Shown piece after piece: positions 22,232 to 32,148 of a stretch of 64,000 nucleotides of DNA. Made by a program: the position numbers and the translations under genes. Each line of letters opens with the position of its first letter. Position 1 is the stretch's first letter. The notes under the pieces were generated by a model that saw only the letters and a list, made by a program, of their open reading frames with translations, was not told the origin of the DNA and did not search any database. This DNA comes from Nocardioides sp. Root122 (lineage in GTDB: Bacteria > Actinomycetota > Actinomycetes > Propionibacteriales > Nocardioidaceae), in contig NZ_LMDE01000001.1 of the NCBI RefSeq assembly GCF_001425025.1, positions 168,751 through 232,750 on the forward strand. The letters run 5' to 3'.

Positions 22232-22258
22232 GTTCGGAGCGGGTGGGCCACCGGATGG
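22232..22258 (-). promoter_or_regulatory. SigK-type promoter of the fasciclin-sigK-rskA operon
   Basis: On the minus strand: CCATCC (22258-22253), 15 bases, CCGAAC (22237-22232). CCATCC / CCGAAT-type boxes are, as I recall, the motif described for mycobacterial SigK. The same -10 sequence and spacing precede the molybdopterin oxidoreductase gene at 23827-23853. Confidence 0.6.
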
Positions 22259-22277
22259 GTGGTCGTTGAGAAAAAAA

Positions 22278-23819
22278 TCAGGTGACGGTCACGGAGATCT
22301 CCTGCAGGCCGGTCGAGCCCTCGGGGAACGGCCGCATCCGCGCAGGCGTCTGGACGTCGCCGTCCTTGTTGGTCGCGCGGCACGAGATGAAGTGCTGGCC
22401 GGGCTCGGCGTCCCACTCGAGGAACCACTGCCGCCAGTAGTCGTCGGTCACCTGCGGCCCGAGCTGCGCCGGCTGCCAGGCCTGGCCGTCGATGCGGACC
22501 TCGACCTTCTCGATGCCGACGTGCTGCGCCCAGGCGATGCCACCGATGACGACCTTCCCGGCGGGGCTCTCGGAGAGCGGCTTGGGCGTGTCGATCCGGC
22601 TGGAGATCTTGATCGGGGCGTCGACCACCCAGTCCCGCTCGGTCCAGTAGGCCTGCTGGGCGTCGTACGTCGTCAGCGTCATCCGGCTGATCCACTTGCA
22701 CGCGCTGACGAAGCCGTAGAGGCCGGGCACCACCATCCGCACGGGGAACCCGTGCTCGCGAGGCAGCGGTCCGCCGTTCATGCCGATGGCGAGCATCGCG
22801 TCGCGCCCGTCGAGGGCGACGTCCAGCGGCGTCGAGATCGTCATGCCGTCCACGTCGGTGGACAGGATCTGGTCGGCCGACGTCCCCTCGATCCCGGCCT
22901 TGGCGAGCACGTCGGCCAGGGGTACGCCGAGCCAGCGCGCGCCACCGACGTAGGGGCCGCCGACCTCGTTGGAGACACAGGTGAGGGTGATGTCGCGCTC
23001 GATGGTCCGCATCGAGGCGAGGTCGTCGAAGGTCAGCGTGACCTCCTGCTCGACGTCGCCGTCGATGGTGAGGGTCCACGAGTCGGCGTCGACGGTGGGC
23101 AGCGTGAGCCGGGTGTCCACCCGGTAGAAGTCGCTGGCGGGCGTGCGCAGCGGCGTGATGCCGTCGTACATCTCCTCGAGGCCTCGGGGGAAGGCCGGCG
23201 CGGGGTCACCGGCGGCCGGCAGGGTGACGTCGGTGCCGCCGAGGCGGTACGACGTCACCCAGCGGCCGAGGGCCCCCATGGTCACCGCGGCCGCGGCAAG
23301 GCTGCCGCTGGCCACCAGGACCCCGCGCCGGGTCGGGCCACCGTCTGCCGGCGGCGGCCCCTGGGTGCTCCGGTCGTCCGCGCGGTGCAGCCACGTCAGG
23401 GAGGCAGACGCGACCACTGCGGCGACCAGGGCAGGAACGAGGTCGAGGGGGCCGGCGCTCGGCCGCAGGACGGCCAGCGCCCCGGCGACGACCGCCAGGC
23501 CGACGACCACCAGCAGGCCGGCCGTGGGTCGCCGCGCGGCGACGATCCCGGCGACGGCGGCCAGCACGAGCACCACGACGGTCACCGAGCCGACCAGCAC
23601 CAGCTTGTCGGCGGTGCCGAACTGCCGGATCGCCCACTCCTTGAGCGGTGTGGGCGTGAGGTCGATGACCGTCGAGCCGACCGCCAGCACCGGTGAGGCG
23701 GCGGGCACCGTGAGTGCCGCGACCAGGTGCGCCGCCGCCAGGCCGACGAGCGTCGCCAGCACGCCGTACGCACCATGGCGCGCGAGGTACCAGCGGGACC
23801 GGGGGTCGGAAGTCTCCAT
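22278..23819 (-). CDS. Membrane-anchored sulfite-oxidase-family molybdopterin oxidoreductase
   Basis: 513 residues from the ATG at 23819, chosen over an upstream ATG at 23873 that lies in a repeat because a SigK-like -10 box ends seven bases before it. The N-terminal 150 residues hold four to five membrane helices. A second arginine-pair segment (TRRGVLVASGSLAAAAVTMG) leads into the exported catalytic part. The cofactor cysteine is in DITLTCVSNEVGGPYVGGARWLG and the dimer domain follows. It resembles the membrane-fused oxidoreductase Rv0218 of M. tuberculosis. Natural substrate unknown; repair of oxidised methionine or sulfite oxidation are options. A T-run (TGATTTTTTT) follows directly at the stop. 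Confidence 0.88.
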   Translation of the reverse strand: METSDPRSRWYLARHGAYGVLATLVGLAAAHLVAALTVPAASPVLAVGSTVIDLTPTPLKEWAIRQFGTADKLVLVGSVTVVVLVLAAVAGIVAARRPTAGLLVVVGLAVVAGALAVLRPSAGPLDLVPALVAAVVASASLTWLHRADDRSTQGPPPADGGPTRRGVLVASGSLAAAAVTMGALGRWVTSYRLGGTDVTLPAAGDPAPAFPRGLEEMYDGITPLRTPASDFYRVDTRLTLPTVDADSWTLTIDGDVEQEVTLTFDDLASMRTIERDITLTCVSNEVGGPYVGGARWLGVPLADVLAKAGIEGTSADQILSTDVDGMTISTPLDVALDGRDAMLAIGMNGGPLPREHGFPVRMVVPGLYGFVSACKWISRMTLTTYDAQQAYWTERDWVVDAPIKISSRIDTPKPLSESPAGKVVIGGIAWAQHVGIEKVEVRIDGQAWQPAQLGPQVTDDYWRQWFLEWDAEPGQHFISCRATNKDGDVQTPARMRPFPEGSTGLQEISVTVT

Positions 23820-23826
23820 GGGTGGT

Positions 23827-23853
23827 GTTCGGAGCCGCGGCGCCAACGGATCG
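23827..23853 (-). promoter_or_regulatory. SigK-type promoter of the molybdopterin oxidoreductase gene
   Basis: On the minus strand: CGATCC (23853-23848), 15 bases, CCGAAC (23832-23827), then seven bases to the ATG at 23819, so the transcript would be leaderless. The -10 box and spacing match the fasciclin promoter; the -35 box differs by one base. Confidence 0.6.
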
Positions 23854-23861
23854 GTCTCCCC

Positions 23862-23928
23862 GGGGTAGTCCACCGGGAAGTGGCTGCCGGGAGGGGGTTT
23901 CGGCAGCCGTTGGGCGGTGGACTACCCC
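23862..23928. repeat. 67-base palindromic element (type D), tandem copy 1
   Basis: GGGGTAGTCCACC / GGTGGACTACCCC outer arms (13 bases) and GGCTGCCG / CGGCAGCC inner arms (8 bases) with a symmetric 7+7 internal loop and an 11-base hairpin loop. Confidence 0.92.
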
Positions 23929-23944
23929 GACCCTCGGGTGTGTG

Positions 23945-24011
23945 GGGGTAGTCCACCGGGATGTGGCTGCCGGGAGGGGGTGGTGGCAGCCGTTGGGCGG
24001 TGGACTACCCC
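23945..24011. repeat. 67-base palindromic element (type D), tandem copy 2
   Basis: Same length and arms as copy 1; differs mainly in the internal loop (GGGATGT for GGGAAGT) and hairpin loop. It is 16 bases from copy 1. Confidence 0.92.
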
Positions 24012-24026
24012 GACCGCGGGTGTGTG

Positions 24027-24093
24027 GGGGTAGTCCACCGGGAAGTGGCTGCCGGGAGGGGGTTTCGGCAGCCGTTGGGCGGTGGACTACCCC
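24027..24093. repeat. 67-base palindromic element (type D), tandem copy 3
   Basis: Identical in its arms and loops to copy 1, separated from copy 2 by a 15-base spacer nearly the same as the first spacer. The three copies therefore have an 82-83 base period and probably arose by tandem duplication of element plus spacer. Confidence 0.92.
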
Positions 24094-24150
24094 GACCGCG
24101 TGGATGGCCGATCGCCACGGGACCGCAGCGGCGTGCGGCAGGATGCGCCC

Positions 24151-24909
24151 ATGACCGATGCCCCCGCCGAACTGGTCCACTACTCCGTCGCCGACGGTGT
24201 CGCGACCATCACCCTCGACAGCCCCGCCAACCGCAACGCGCTCAGCCGCCAGCTGGTGACCGAGCTGTTCGCCCACCTCGAGCGCGCCGGGGCAGACGGC
24301 GACGTACGCGCGGTGCTGGTCCAGAGCTCGGGCAAGGTGTTCTGCTCGGGGGCCGACCTCGCCGAGGCGACGACCGAAGGGATGGAGGCCGGCGCCCGCC
24401 GGATCGTCGACCTGCAGCGGCTCATCGTCACGCTGGACAAGCCGGTCGTGACAAAGAACCTCGGCGCCGTGCGGGCTGGCGGCATCGGCATCGTCGCGGC
24501 CGCCGACATCGCGGTCAGCGCCGAGGACGCCACCTTCGCCCTGACCGAGGTCAAGCTCGGCCTGGCGGCCGCCATCATCAGCCTGACGGTCCACCACCGG
24601 ATGAACCCGCGCGCGGCGTCGCTGACGACGCTCGGCGGCGAGGTGTTCACCGGCACCGAGGCAGCGGCCTACGGACTGGTCACCAAGGCGGTTCCCGCCG
24701 ATCGCCTCGACGACGAGGTCGCCGCGATCTGCGCCAGCCTCGCCACCGGTGCGCCCCAGGGCCTGCGGGAGTCCAAGCGGATCCTCAACGGCGACCTCGT
24801 CGCCCGGATCGACGTCCTCGGTGAGGAGATGGCCACCACCAGCGCGCGGCTGTTCGCCAGCGACGAGGCGCGCGAGGCGATGACCGCCTTCCTGTCCCGC
24901 AAGAAGTAG
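24151..24909 (+). CDS. Enoyl-CoA hydratase/isomerase family protein
   Basis: 252 residues from the ATG at 24151. Crotonase fold: ITLDSPANRNALSRQLVTEL, FCSGADLAEA (oxyanion-hole strand, about residues 67-76), and a second oxyanion loop KNLGAVRAGGIGIVAAADIAV. The TEVKLGL motif carries the first catalytic Glu, but the second crotonase Glu position (PGAGGTQ region in hydratases) is replaced by AAAIISL, so it may not be a standard hydratase. It may work with the carboxylase pathway at 1-9.8 kb (AtuE/LiuC-type role), though it lies 14 kb away. Upstream are three palindromic elements and a weak CAGGAT -10 box six bases before the ATG. Confidence 0.88.
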   Translation: MTDAPAELVHYSVADGVATITLDSPANRNALSRQLVTELFAHLERAGADGDVRAVLVQSSGKVFCSGADLAEATTEGMEAGARRIVDLQRLIVTLDKPVVTKNLGAVRAGGIGIVAAADIAVSAEDATFALTEVKLGLAAAIISLTVHHRMNPRAASLTTLGGEVFTGTEAAAYGLVTKAVPADRLDDEVAAICASLATGAPQGLRESKRILNGDLVARIDVLGEEMATTSARLFASDEAREAMTAFLSRKK

Positions 24910-24919
24910 CCGGCGGTGC

Positions 24920-25903
24920 TCAGGGCCGGCTGCGCGCGACCATCTGCACGAGGCCGCGTGTGGCGAGCCCGAGGTACGTGTCGACGGCCGGCGTGCCGAG
25001 CGCGGCCTGCAACGTCGCGCAGCGCGTGGGGTCGAGGGCGAGAGCGCGGGCGGTCCCGGTTGCGTCTGTGAGCACCACGACGTACGACGTCGCGCGGGCG
25101 TCGAGGGCGCAGTCCGTCTGGCCGTCGGCGTAGCCGAGCGTCGCGGCGGCGCGGATCGCCTCGGACGTCGGTGAGCCGACCTGCCACTGGTCGACGAGCC
25201 GGCGGCGCGGCCGGTCGCCGCGGTAGGCGCACACGTCGGCGGCCGTCGCGGGTGCCGGCAGGAGGGGCACGGTGGACTGCCACGGGCTCTGCGCGGTGTC
25301 GACGAGCTGGTCGGCCGTGGCGCCGTCGGCGGTGGCGGTGGTCGTGGTGAACCGCTCCGGACAGCTCACCGGTCGGGGCAGCGTGCCGTCCGGCCCGCTC
25401 TCGGGTACCGCGGCCATCAGGAGCGTGGTCTCGAGCTGGCTGAAGAGGGTCACGTCACGCGTGCTGCACCCCGTGTCGCCCGTCAGCTCGGCGACGCGCC
25501 CGTCGGCGAGGCCGACCTCGATCCGGAACAGCCGGCTCGGGCGCGCCGTCGGTGGGTCGTCGCCGCGGCACGTCGGGCGTCCGTCCTGCGTCTGCCACAG
25601 GCTGTCGGCGACGGAGGCGGCCAGGTCGCCGGTCACCACCCCCTGCGGGTGCCGCGCACGGTGGGGGCTGCCCTCGTCGGCGAGCGTGCAGAAGCGCACC
25701 CACCTCGCGTCCGCCGCGCCCGTCGTGGCGAACGAGGTGTCGGTGTCGGCGACGCAGTCCGTGGTCGGCTCGCCGGACCGGGCCCGGTCCTCGGACGACG
25801 GGCGCGACGCCACGAAGACAGCGACCAGGACCGCGAGCACCGCCGTGACGGCCGCCGCAGCAGCCCACCGCGACCGGCGTACGCCGCCCTGCTGCTCGTC
25901 CAC
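24920..25903 (-). CDS. Hypothetical single-pass exported protein
   Basis: 327 residues from the GTG at 25903. A short basic N-terminus (GGVRRSRW), one hydrophobic helix (AAAAAVTAVLAVLVAVFVAS, residues 13-32), then an extracytoplasmic region with about ten cysteines (TTDCVADTD, RFCTLADEG, PTCRGDDP, TGCSTRD, VSCPERF, DVCAYRGD, TDCALDA, TRCATLQ), which suggests several disulfides. I do not recognise the family. It is transcribed away from the HelD-type gene through a 143-base divergent gap. Confidence 0.72.
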   Translation of the reverse strand: MDEQQGGVRRSRWAAAAAVTAVLAVLVAVFVASRPSSEDRARSGEPTTDCVADTDTSFATTGAADARWVRFCTLADEGSPHRARHPQGVVTGDLAASVADSLWQTQDGRPTCRGDDPPTARPSRLFRIEVGLADGRVAELTGDTGCSTRDVTLFSQLETTLLMAAVPESGPDGTLPRPVSCPERFTTTTATADGATADQLVDTAQSPWQSTVPLLPAPATAADVCAYRGDRPRRRLVDQWQVGSPTSEAIRAAATLGYADGQTDCALDARATSYVVVLTDATGTARALALDPTRCATLQAALGTPAVDTYLGLATRGLVQMVARSRP

Positions 25904-26046
25904 GCACCCATCCAACCCGACATCCCGGTCACAGGACCGGTTCCACGGATTGCCGGTAAGTCGGCGGTCCTCGGGGTGCGCCGGTACGCTTGACGGTCTG
26001 CCTGTCGGGAGCGGGCAGCAGTGGTGCCGGGGGATGAGGAGCAGGT

Positions 26047-28224
<2,178 letters not shown>

Positions 28225-28309
28225 CCCGGAACCCCCACGGTTGTCGACGCTGCGTAGCATCGCCGGACGCATGGTCCGGTCAGGTCCACGAACACCATTC
28301 GGGAGGGTG

Positions 28310-29143
28310 ATGTCCTCGCTCAGTCGCGCCGTCGCGCTCGTCGCATCGACGGTCCTGGCGATGGTCCTGGGAGCGGTCGTCCACGCCGCTCCGGCTGGTG
28401 CCACGATCCCGGGGGGCGACACGGTCGACTCCGACCCCGACCCGTCCTGGGGCTGGGAGCGGGTGTTCGTCGACGGCTTCGACGGGGCAGCCGGCACCGG
28501 CCCCGACCAGTGGCACGCCATGCCCAGCTCCAACTGGCCGGCGCAGAACGGCCAGGGGCTGCTCGAGGTCGGCCAGCTTGCCCAGATCCGCACCAACCAG
28601 GGGTGGGTCCTGCCGGCGGGCACGCAGGTGCGCGTCACCGCGCGGCTGATGATGCCCAACACCGGCAGCAACTACGCCGCCTTCTGGGTCCAGCACCCCA
28701 ACGGCACCGATCCGCGCGAGCTCGACGTGATCGAGAGCTACGGCCCGCTGAAGACCACGGGCGCCCAGCTCGGCTCACACATCTGCTACGACGAGATGGT
28801 CGGCACCGACTCCACGGCGTGCGAGGTGTCGGGGTTCCCGGCCGAGCTCTGGTCGGTCGGGCAGTACTTCCCCGCAGGCGCGAAGCCGTGGGACACCTTC
28901 TGGCAGTACCACGCCACCTTCACCGTCGGTGGCGACACCGTGCAGTTCTCCGCCAACGACGACTTCGGCAACCCGGCGTACGCCATGAACCTCAACCCCG
29001 ACCTGCGCCGCGTGCCGGCGGGCACGGTCCCCTTCCAGCTCCGGTTGTCCAACAAGGACGTGGAGGCCGAGCACGCCGTCCCCGGCGGCGACCGGATGAG
29101 CATGCTGGTCGACTGGGTCGCGATGGACGTCAAGTACCCCTGA
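28310..29143 (+). CDS. Secreted glycoside hydrolase family 16-like protein
   Basis: 277 residues from the ATG at 28310, preceded by gggaggg. Signal peptide (LSRAVALVASTVLAMVLGAVVHAAPAGA, cleavage after AGA), then a concanavalin-like jelly-roll domain. The catalytic GH16 motif E-L-D-V-I-E is present in PRELDVIESYG (about residues 142-152), so nucleophile, assisting Asp and acid/base are all retained. Family substrates are beta-1,3- or beta-1,3/1,4-glucans and similar wall polymers; exact substrate unknown. The domain lacks the usual carbohydrate-binding appendage. Confidence 0.86.
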   Translation: MSSLSRAVALVASTVLAMVLGAVVHAAPAGATIPGGDTVDSDPDPSWGWERVFVDGFDGAAGTGPDQWHAMPSSNWPAQNGQGLLEVGQLAQIRTNQGWVLPAGTQVRVTARLMMPNTGSNYAAFWVQHPNGTDPRELDVIESYGPLKTTGAQLGSHICYDEMVGTDSTACEVSGFPAELWSVGQYFPAGAKPWDTFWQYHATFTVGGDTVQFSANDDFGNPAYAMNLNPDLRRVPAGTVPFQLRLSNKDVEAEHAVPGGDRMSMLVDWVAMDVKYP

Positions 29144-29175
29144 CGCTCGTCCCGCCGGTGGTCGCGCCGCCCCCC

Positions 29176-29236
29176 ACACGTGTCCGAGTTCCCGCCCTCG
29201 GTGCGACGGATTGAGGGCGACTTCTCGGACACGTGT
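29176..29236. repeat. 61-base two-tier palindromic element
   Basis: Outer arms ACACGTGTCCGAG and CTCGGACACGTGT (13 bases, perfect); inner arms CGCCCTC and GAGGGCG (7 bases); symmetric 4+4 internal loop. The design is the same as the 67-base elements but the sequence is different. Located between the ends of the convergent GH16 and NUDIX genes, so it could also end both transcripts. Confidence 0.85.
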
Positions 29237-29307
29237 ACGACATTCGGCTCCTCGACGGCGGAGAGACGCATGCGGCGAGGCAGCCGGACGTCACCGTCGG
29301 CACTCCC

Positions 29308-29793
29308 TCACGGGGAGAGCGTGTCGACGGGCTGGGCCCAGCCAAGGGCCGTGAACGTGCTCCTGGCGAAGTCGCCGAGGGCGGGGTCGTCGAGCTCGTC
29401 GCGTGCGAACCAGCGCACCTGGTCGACCTCCTGCCCGTCCGGCGTCAGGTCCTGGCCGGGGACCAACCGCGCGCCGTAGACGATGCTGACGTAGGCGCAC
29501 TGGTCGCCGTTGGGGTAGGTCAGGCGGAACTGAGGGCCTCCGATGGCGCCGACCAGCCCCGTGATCTCGACATCGGCGCCGATCTCCTCGCGTGCCTCGC
29601 GGCGCGCTGCGTCCTCGGGCGCCTCGTCCTCGTCCACCGCTCCACCGATGGTGCCGTAGGACCCGAAGTCGGTCTGGCGGACCAGCAGGACGCGGCCGTC
29701 GTCGTCGATGGGCAGGACGGCCACGGAGGGCAGCAGGAGCAGGTCGTTCCCGACCTTGGCGCGAAGACGCGCGATGTGGGGAGCAGCAGGCAT
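29308..29793 (-). CDS. NUDIX hydrolase
   Basis: 161 residues from the ATG at 29793. Complete Nudix box GAVDEDEAPEDAARREAREEIGA (about residues 51-73, G-x5-E-x7-REUxEExGU). It hydrolyses a nucleoside diphosphate linked to another moiety; the substrate is not deducible. TYPNGDQCAYVSIVYGARL downstream resembles ADP-sugar or mutator-type hydrolases. A TAGGTT -10 box seven bases before the ATG indicates a leaderless-type transcript. Confidence 0.9.
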   Translation of the reverse strand: MPAAPHIARLRAKVGNDLLLLPSVAVLPIDDDGRVLLVRQTDFGSYGTIGGAVDEDEAPEDAARREAREEIGADVEITGLVGAIGGPQFRLTYPNGDQCAYVSIVYGARLVPGQDLTPDGQEVDQVRWFARDELDDPALGDFARSTFTALGWAQPVDTLSP

Positions 29794-29800
29794 GACCGGA

Positions 29801-29806
29801 AACCTA
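29801..29806 (-). promoter_or_regulatory. -10 box (TAGGTT) of a leaderless-type start
   Basis: It lies seven bases before the NUDIX ATG (29793) on the minus strand. Confidence 0.5.
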
Positions 29807-29838
29807 GTGGCAGCAGCGCACGGCGTCGAAGGGTGCCC

Positions 29839-30792
29839 TCAGCCCAGCTCGGGATCCGGGACCACCGGCCCGGCGGCCGTGGCGGGTCGCCCGAGCCCGG
29901 CGACGGCGCCGAGCACCAGGAGGATCCCGAGCACCGCGGCCGGCCCGAGCGGCTCCTCGAGCACGAGCGCGGCCACGACCGCCGCCGTCACCGGCTCGAC
30001 GAGGCTGGCGGTCACCGCGGTGCTGGGCTCGGTGACCCGGAGCCCGGAGTAGAGCAGGACGTAGGCCAGCGCCATGGTGAGGACGCCGAGGTGGACCAGC
30101 CAGGCCAGTGCCACCGGGTCGGCGGTGACGTGCGGACCGTCGGCCAGGGCCGCAGCAGGCACCAGGACCAGCGCCCCGACCAGCGTCATGCCGGCCGTGA
30201 GCACCACCGGGTGCGCCTCGCGGCTGACCGAACCGCCGGCGACGGTCGTGAGGGCGTACGTCGTCCCGGACGAGACCGCGAGCAGCACGCCCGCCACCGG
30301 GGCGGGTCCGGTCGAGGCCTCGCTGCCGGCGAGGCTGACCAGGACGAGCCCGGCCAGCGCCGCGCCCAGCACGACGAGGCGGGACGGGGCGGGGGAGCGC
30401 CGACGGCGTACGGCCTCCGCCACGGTGAGCAGCACGGGGGCCAGGCCCAGGCTGACCACGGTCGCGACCGCGACGCCGACCTGGGTCACGGAGACGAAGT
30501 AGAAGCCTTGGTAGGCGGCGGTCCCGATGCCGACGGCGAGGAGCTGCCGGGGGCGGGCGCGCGCCAGGGTGACGAGGTCGCCGAGCCGGCGCAGCACGGC
30601 GAGCGCGACGAGCAGGGCGAGCGCGGCGAGGACCATCCGCCAGGCGCTGATGGTGACGGCGGACAGCGGCGCCTGCTCGCGGATCAGCTGGACGGCGAGA
30701 CCGCCGGTGCCCCAGAGCACGCTGGCCGCGGCGACCTCGGTGAGGCCGCGCAGGTGGGACGGGTGGACGGAGGTGTGGGCGGACGTGGGCAT
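29839..30792 (-). CDS. EamA/DMT-family transporter
   Basis: 317 residues from the ATG at 30792. Ten hydrophobic helices in two EamA halves: GLTEVAAASVLWGTGGLAVQLI... and PAPVAGVLLAVSSGTTYALTTV...; each half has the small-residue-rich motifs of the drug/metabolite exporter family. Possibly exports an amino acid or metabolite; no specificity visible. Divergent from the sugar epimerase gene with a 273-base gap. Confidence 0.88.
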   Translation of the reverse strand: MPTSAHTSVHPSHLRGLTEVAAASVLWGTGGLAVQLIREQAPLSAVTISAWRMVLAALALLVALAVLRRLGDLVTLARARPRQLLAVGIGTAAYQGFYFVSVTQVGVAVATVVSLGLAPVLLTVAEAVRRRRSPAPSRLVVLGAALAGLVLVSLAGSEASTGPAPVAGVLLAVSSGTTYALTTVAGGSVSREAHPVVLTAGMTLVGALVLVPAAALADGPHVTADPVALAWLVHLGVLTMALAYVLLYSGLRVTEPSTAVTASLVEPVTAAVVAALVLEEPLGPAAVLGILLVLGAVAGLGRPATAAGPVVPDPELG

Positions 30793-30965
30793 GCAGGAAC
30801 GCTCCGGTGGCGCGAGTCGGGACAGGGCGCGGTGCGGAGCGGCGGACCGCTCCGGCTCAGGCGACCGGAGGCGGGAGCAGGCGTGGCGTCGGGCGCATGG
30901 CGGTGATTGTGCCAAACCCGCCCCGCCCGCCCTGCACGCTTTTCGGCGGGGCGGCGCGCGTGGCC

Positions 30966-30971
30966 TAGCAT
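30966..30971 (+). promoter_or_regulatory. Possible -10 box (TAGCAT) of the epimerase-acyltransferase operon
   Basis: TAGCAT lies 94 bases before the ATG at 31066, in the 273-base divergent gap (30793-31065) that holds no gene. A TTTTCG sequence sits about 20 bases upstream. The rest of the gap shows only short GC palindromes. Confidence 0.3.
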
Positions 30972-31065
30972 CGGGTGTCCGTCGGAGGCGGACGCGCCGT
31001 GCCACGCACCACCCAGAGTCGACCCAGACTCGACTGAGACCCAACCGAGGGGAACCTTCGACCGC

Positions 31066-32148
31066 ATGACTTCCGCGACTGACGTCCACCCGGGCCGTGT
31101 GCTCGTCACCGGTGGTGCCGGCTTCATCGGCACCACGCTCGCCACCCAGCTCGCCGACCAGGCCGAGGCGTGGGTCGTGCTGGACAACCTGCACCCGCAG
31201 GTCCACCCCGACTCCCAGCCGCCCGCCGACCTCCCCGCCTCGGTGGACCTGCGCGTCGGTGACGTCACCAGCGCCGAGGACCTCGACGCCGTGGTCGCCG
31301 ACCTGCGCCCCGACACCGTCGTGCACCTCGCCGCCGAGACCGGCACCGCGCAGTCGCTGTCCGAGAGCACCCGCCACGGCATGGTCAACGTCGTCGGCAC
31401 GACGCAGCTCCTCGACTCCCTCACCCGCGCGGGCCACGTGCCCGCGCACTTCGTGCTGACCAGCTCGCGCGCGGTCTACGGCGAGGGCGTGTGGCGCAAC
31501 CACGACGGCTCCACCTTCCAGCCGGGCCTGCGCACGCACGCCCAGCTCGAGGCCGGCAAGTGGGACCACGGCGAGGGCGCCGCCCACGTGCCCAACTCGG
31601 TGGCCGGCACCCACCCCAACCCGATCAACGTCTACGGCGCCACCAAGCTCGCGCAGGAGCAGATCCTCGCCGCTTGGACCGGCTCGCACGACACCCGCCT
31701 GTCGGTGCTGCGCCTGCAGAACGTCTACGGTCCGCGCCAGTCGCTGTCCAACCCCTACACCGGCATCGTCTCCCTCTTCTCGCGGCTGGCCCGCGAGGGG
31801 AAGTCGATCCCGCTCTACGAGGACGGCGACATCACCCGCGACTTCGTCTACATCGACGACGTCGTGAGCGCCCTCGTTGCTGCGATCGCGCACATGCCCG
31901 CCGACCACATGCGCACCGTCGACATCGGCAGCGGCGTGCGGACCACGATCGGCGACCTGGCGCGCGAGATCGCCCGCTACCACTCCGCCCCGGAGCCGCA
32001 CGTCACGGGTCAGTACCGCGACGGCGACGTCCGGCACGCCTCGTGCACGGTCGAGGACACGGTGCGGCGCCTGGACTGGGAGCCGCGCTGGAGCCTGCGC
32101 GACGGCGTCGCCGGCCTCCAGGAATGGATCGCGACCCAGCTCGACTGA
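31066..32148 (+). CDS. NAD-dependent sugar-nucleotide epimerase/dehydratase
   Basis: 360 residues from the ATG at 31066. Extended short-chain dehydrogenase: Rossmann site VLVTGGAGFIGTTLATQLAD, catalytic Tyr/Lys in YGATKLAQE (about residues 189-197), RLQNVYGPRQSLSNPYTG and the C-terminal sugar-binding helix. Acts on an NDP-sugar, probably for a surface polysaccharide or glycolipid. The stop overlaps the ATG of the acyltransferase (TGATG at 32146-32150), so the two products are likely to modify the same glycan. Confidence 0.88.
   Translation: MTSATDVHPGRVLVTGGAGFIGTTLATQLADQAEAWVVLDNLHPQVHPDSQPPADLPASVDLRVGDVTSAEDLDAVVADLRPDTVVHLAAETGTAQSLSESTRHGMVNVVGTTQLLDSLTRAGHVPAHFVLTSSRAVYGEGVWRNHDGSTFQPGLRTHAQLEAGKWDHGEGAAHVPNSVAGTHPNPINVYGATKLAQEQILAAWTGSHDTRLSVLRLQNVYGPRQSLSNPYTGIVSLFSRLAREGKSIPLYEDGDITRDFVYIDDVVSALVAAIAHMPADHMRTVDIGSGVRTTIGDLAREIARYHSAPEPHVTGQYRDGDVRHASCTVEDTVRRLDWEPRWSLRDGVAGLQEWIATQLD

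Noticed and set aside
23862..24093. Three evenly spaced copies could be read as a small CRISPR array
   Set aside because: The copies are 67-base palindromes with 15-16 base spacers that are nearly the same, unlike 24-37 base repeats with unique spacers, and there are no cas genes.
25985..26046. Rifamycin-associated element in front of the HelD-type gene
   Set aside because: No sequence matching the known inverted-repeat motif was seen; the HelR rifamycin role is therefore not claimed.
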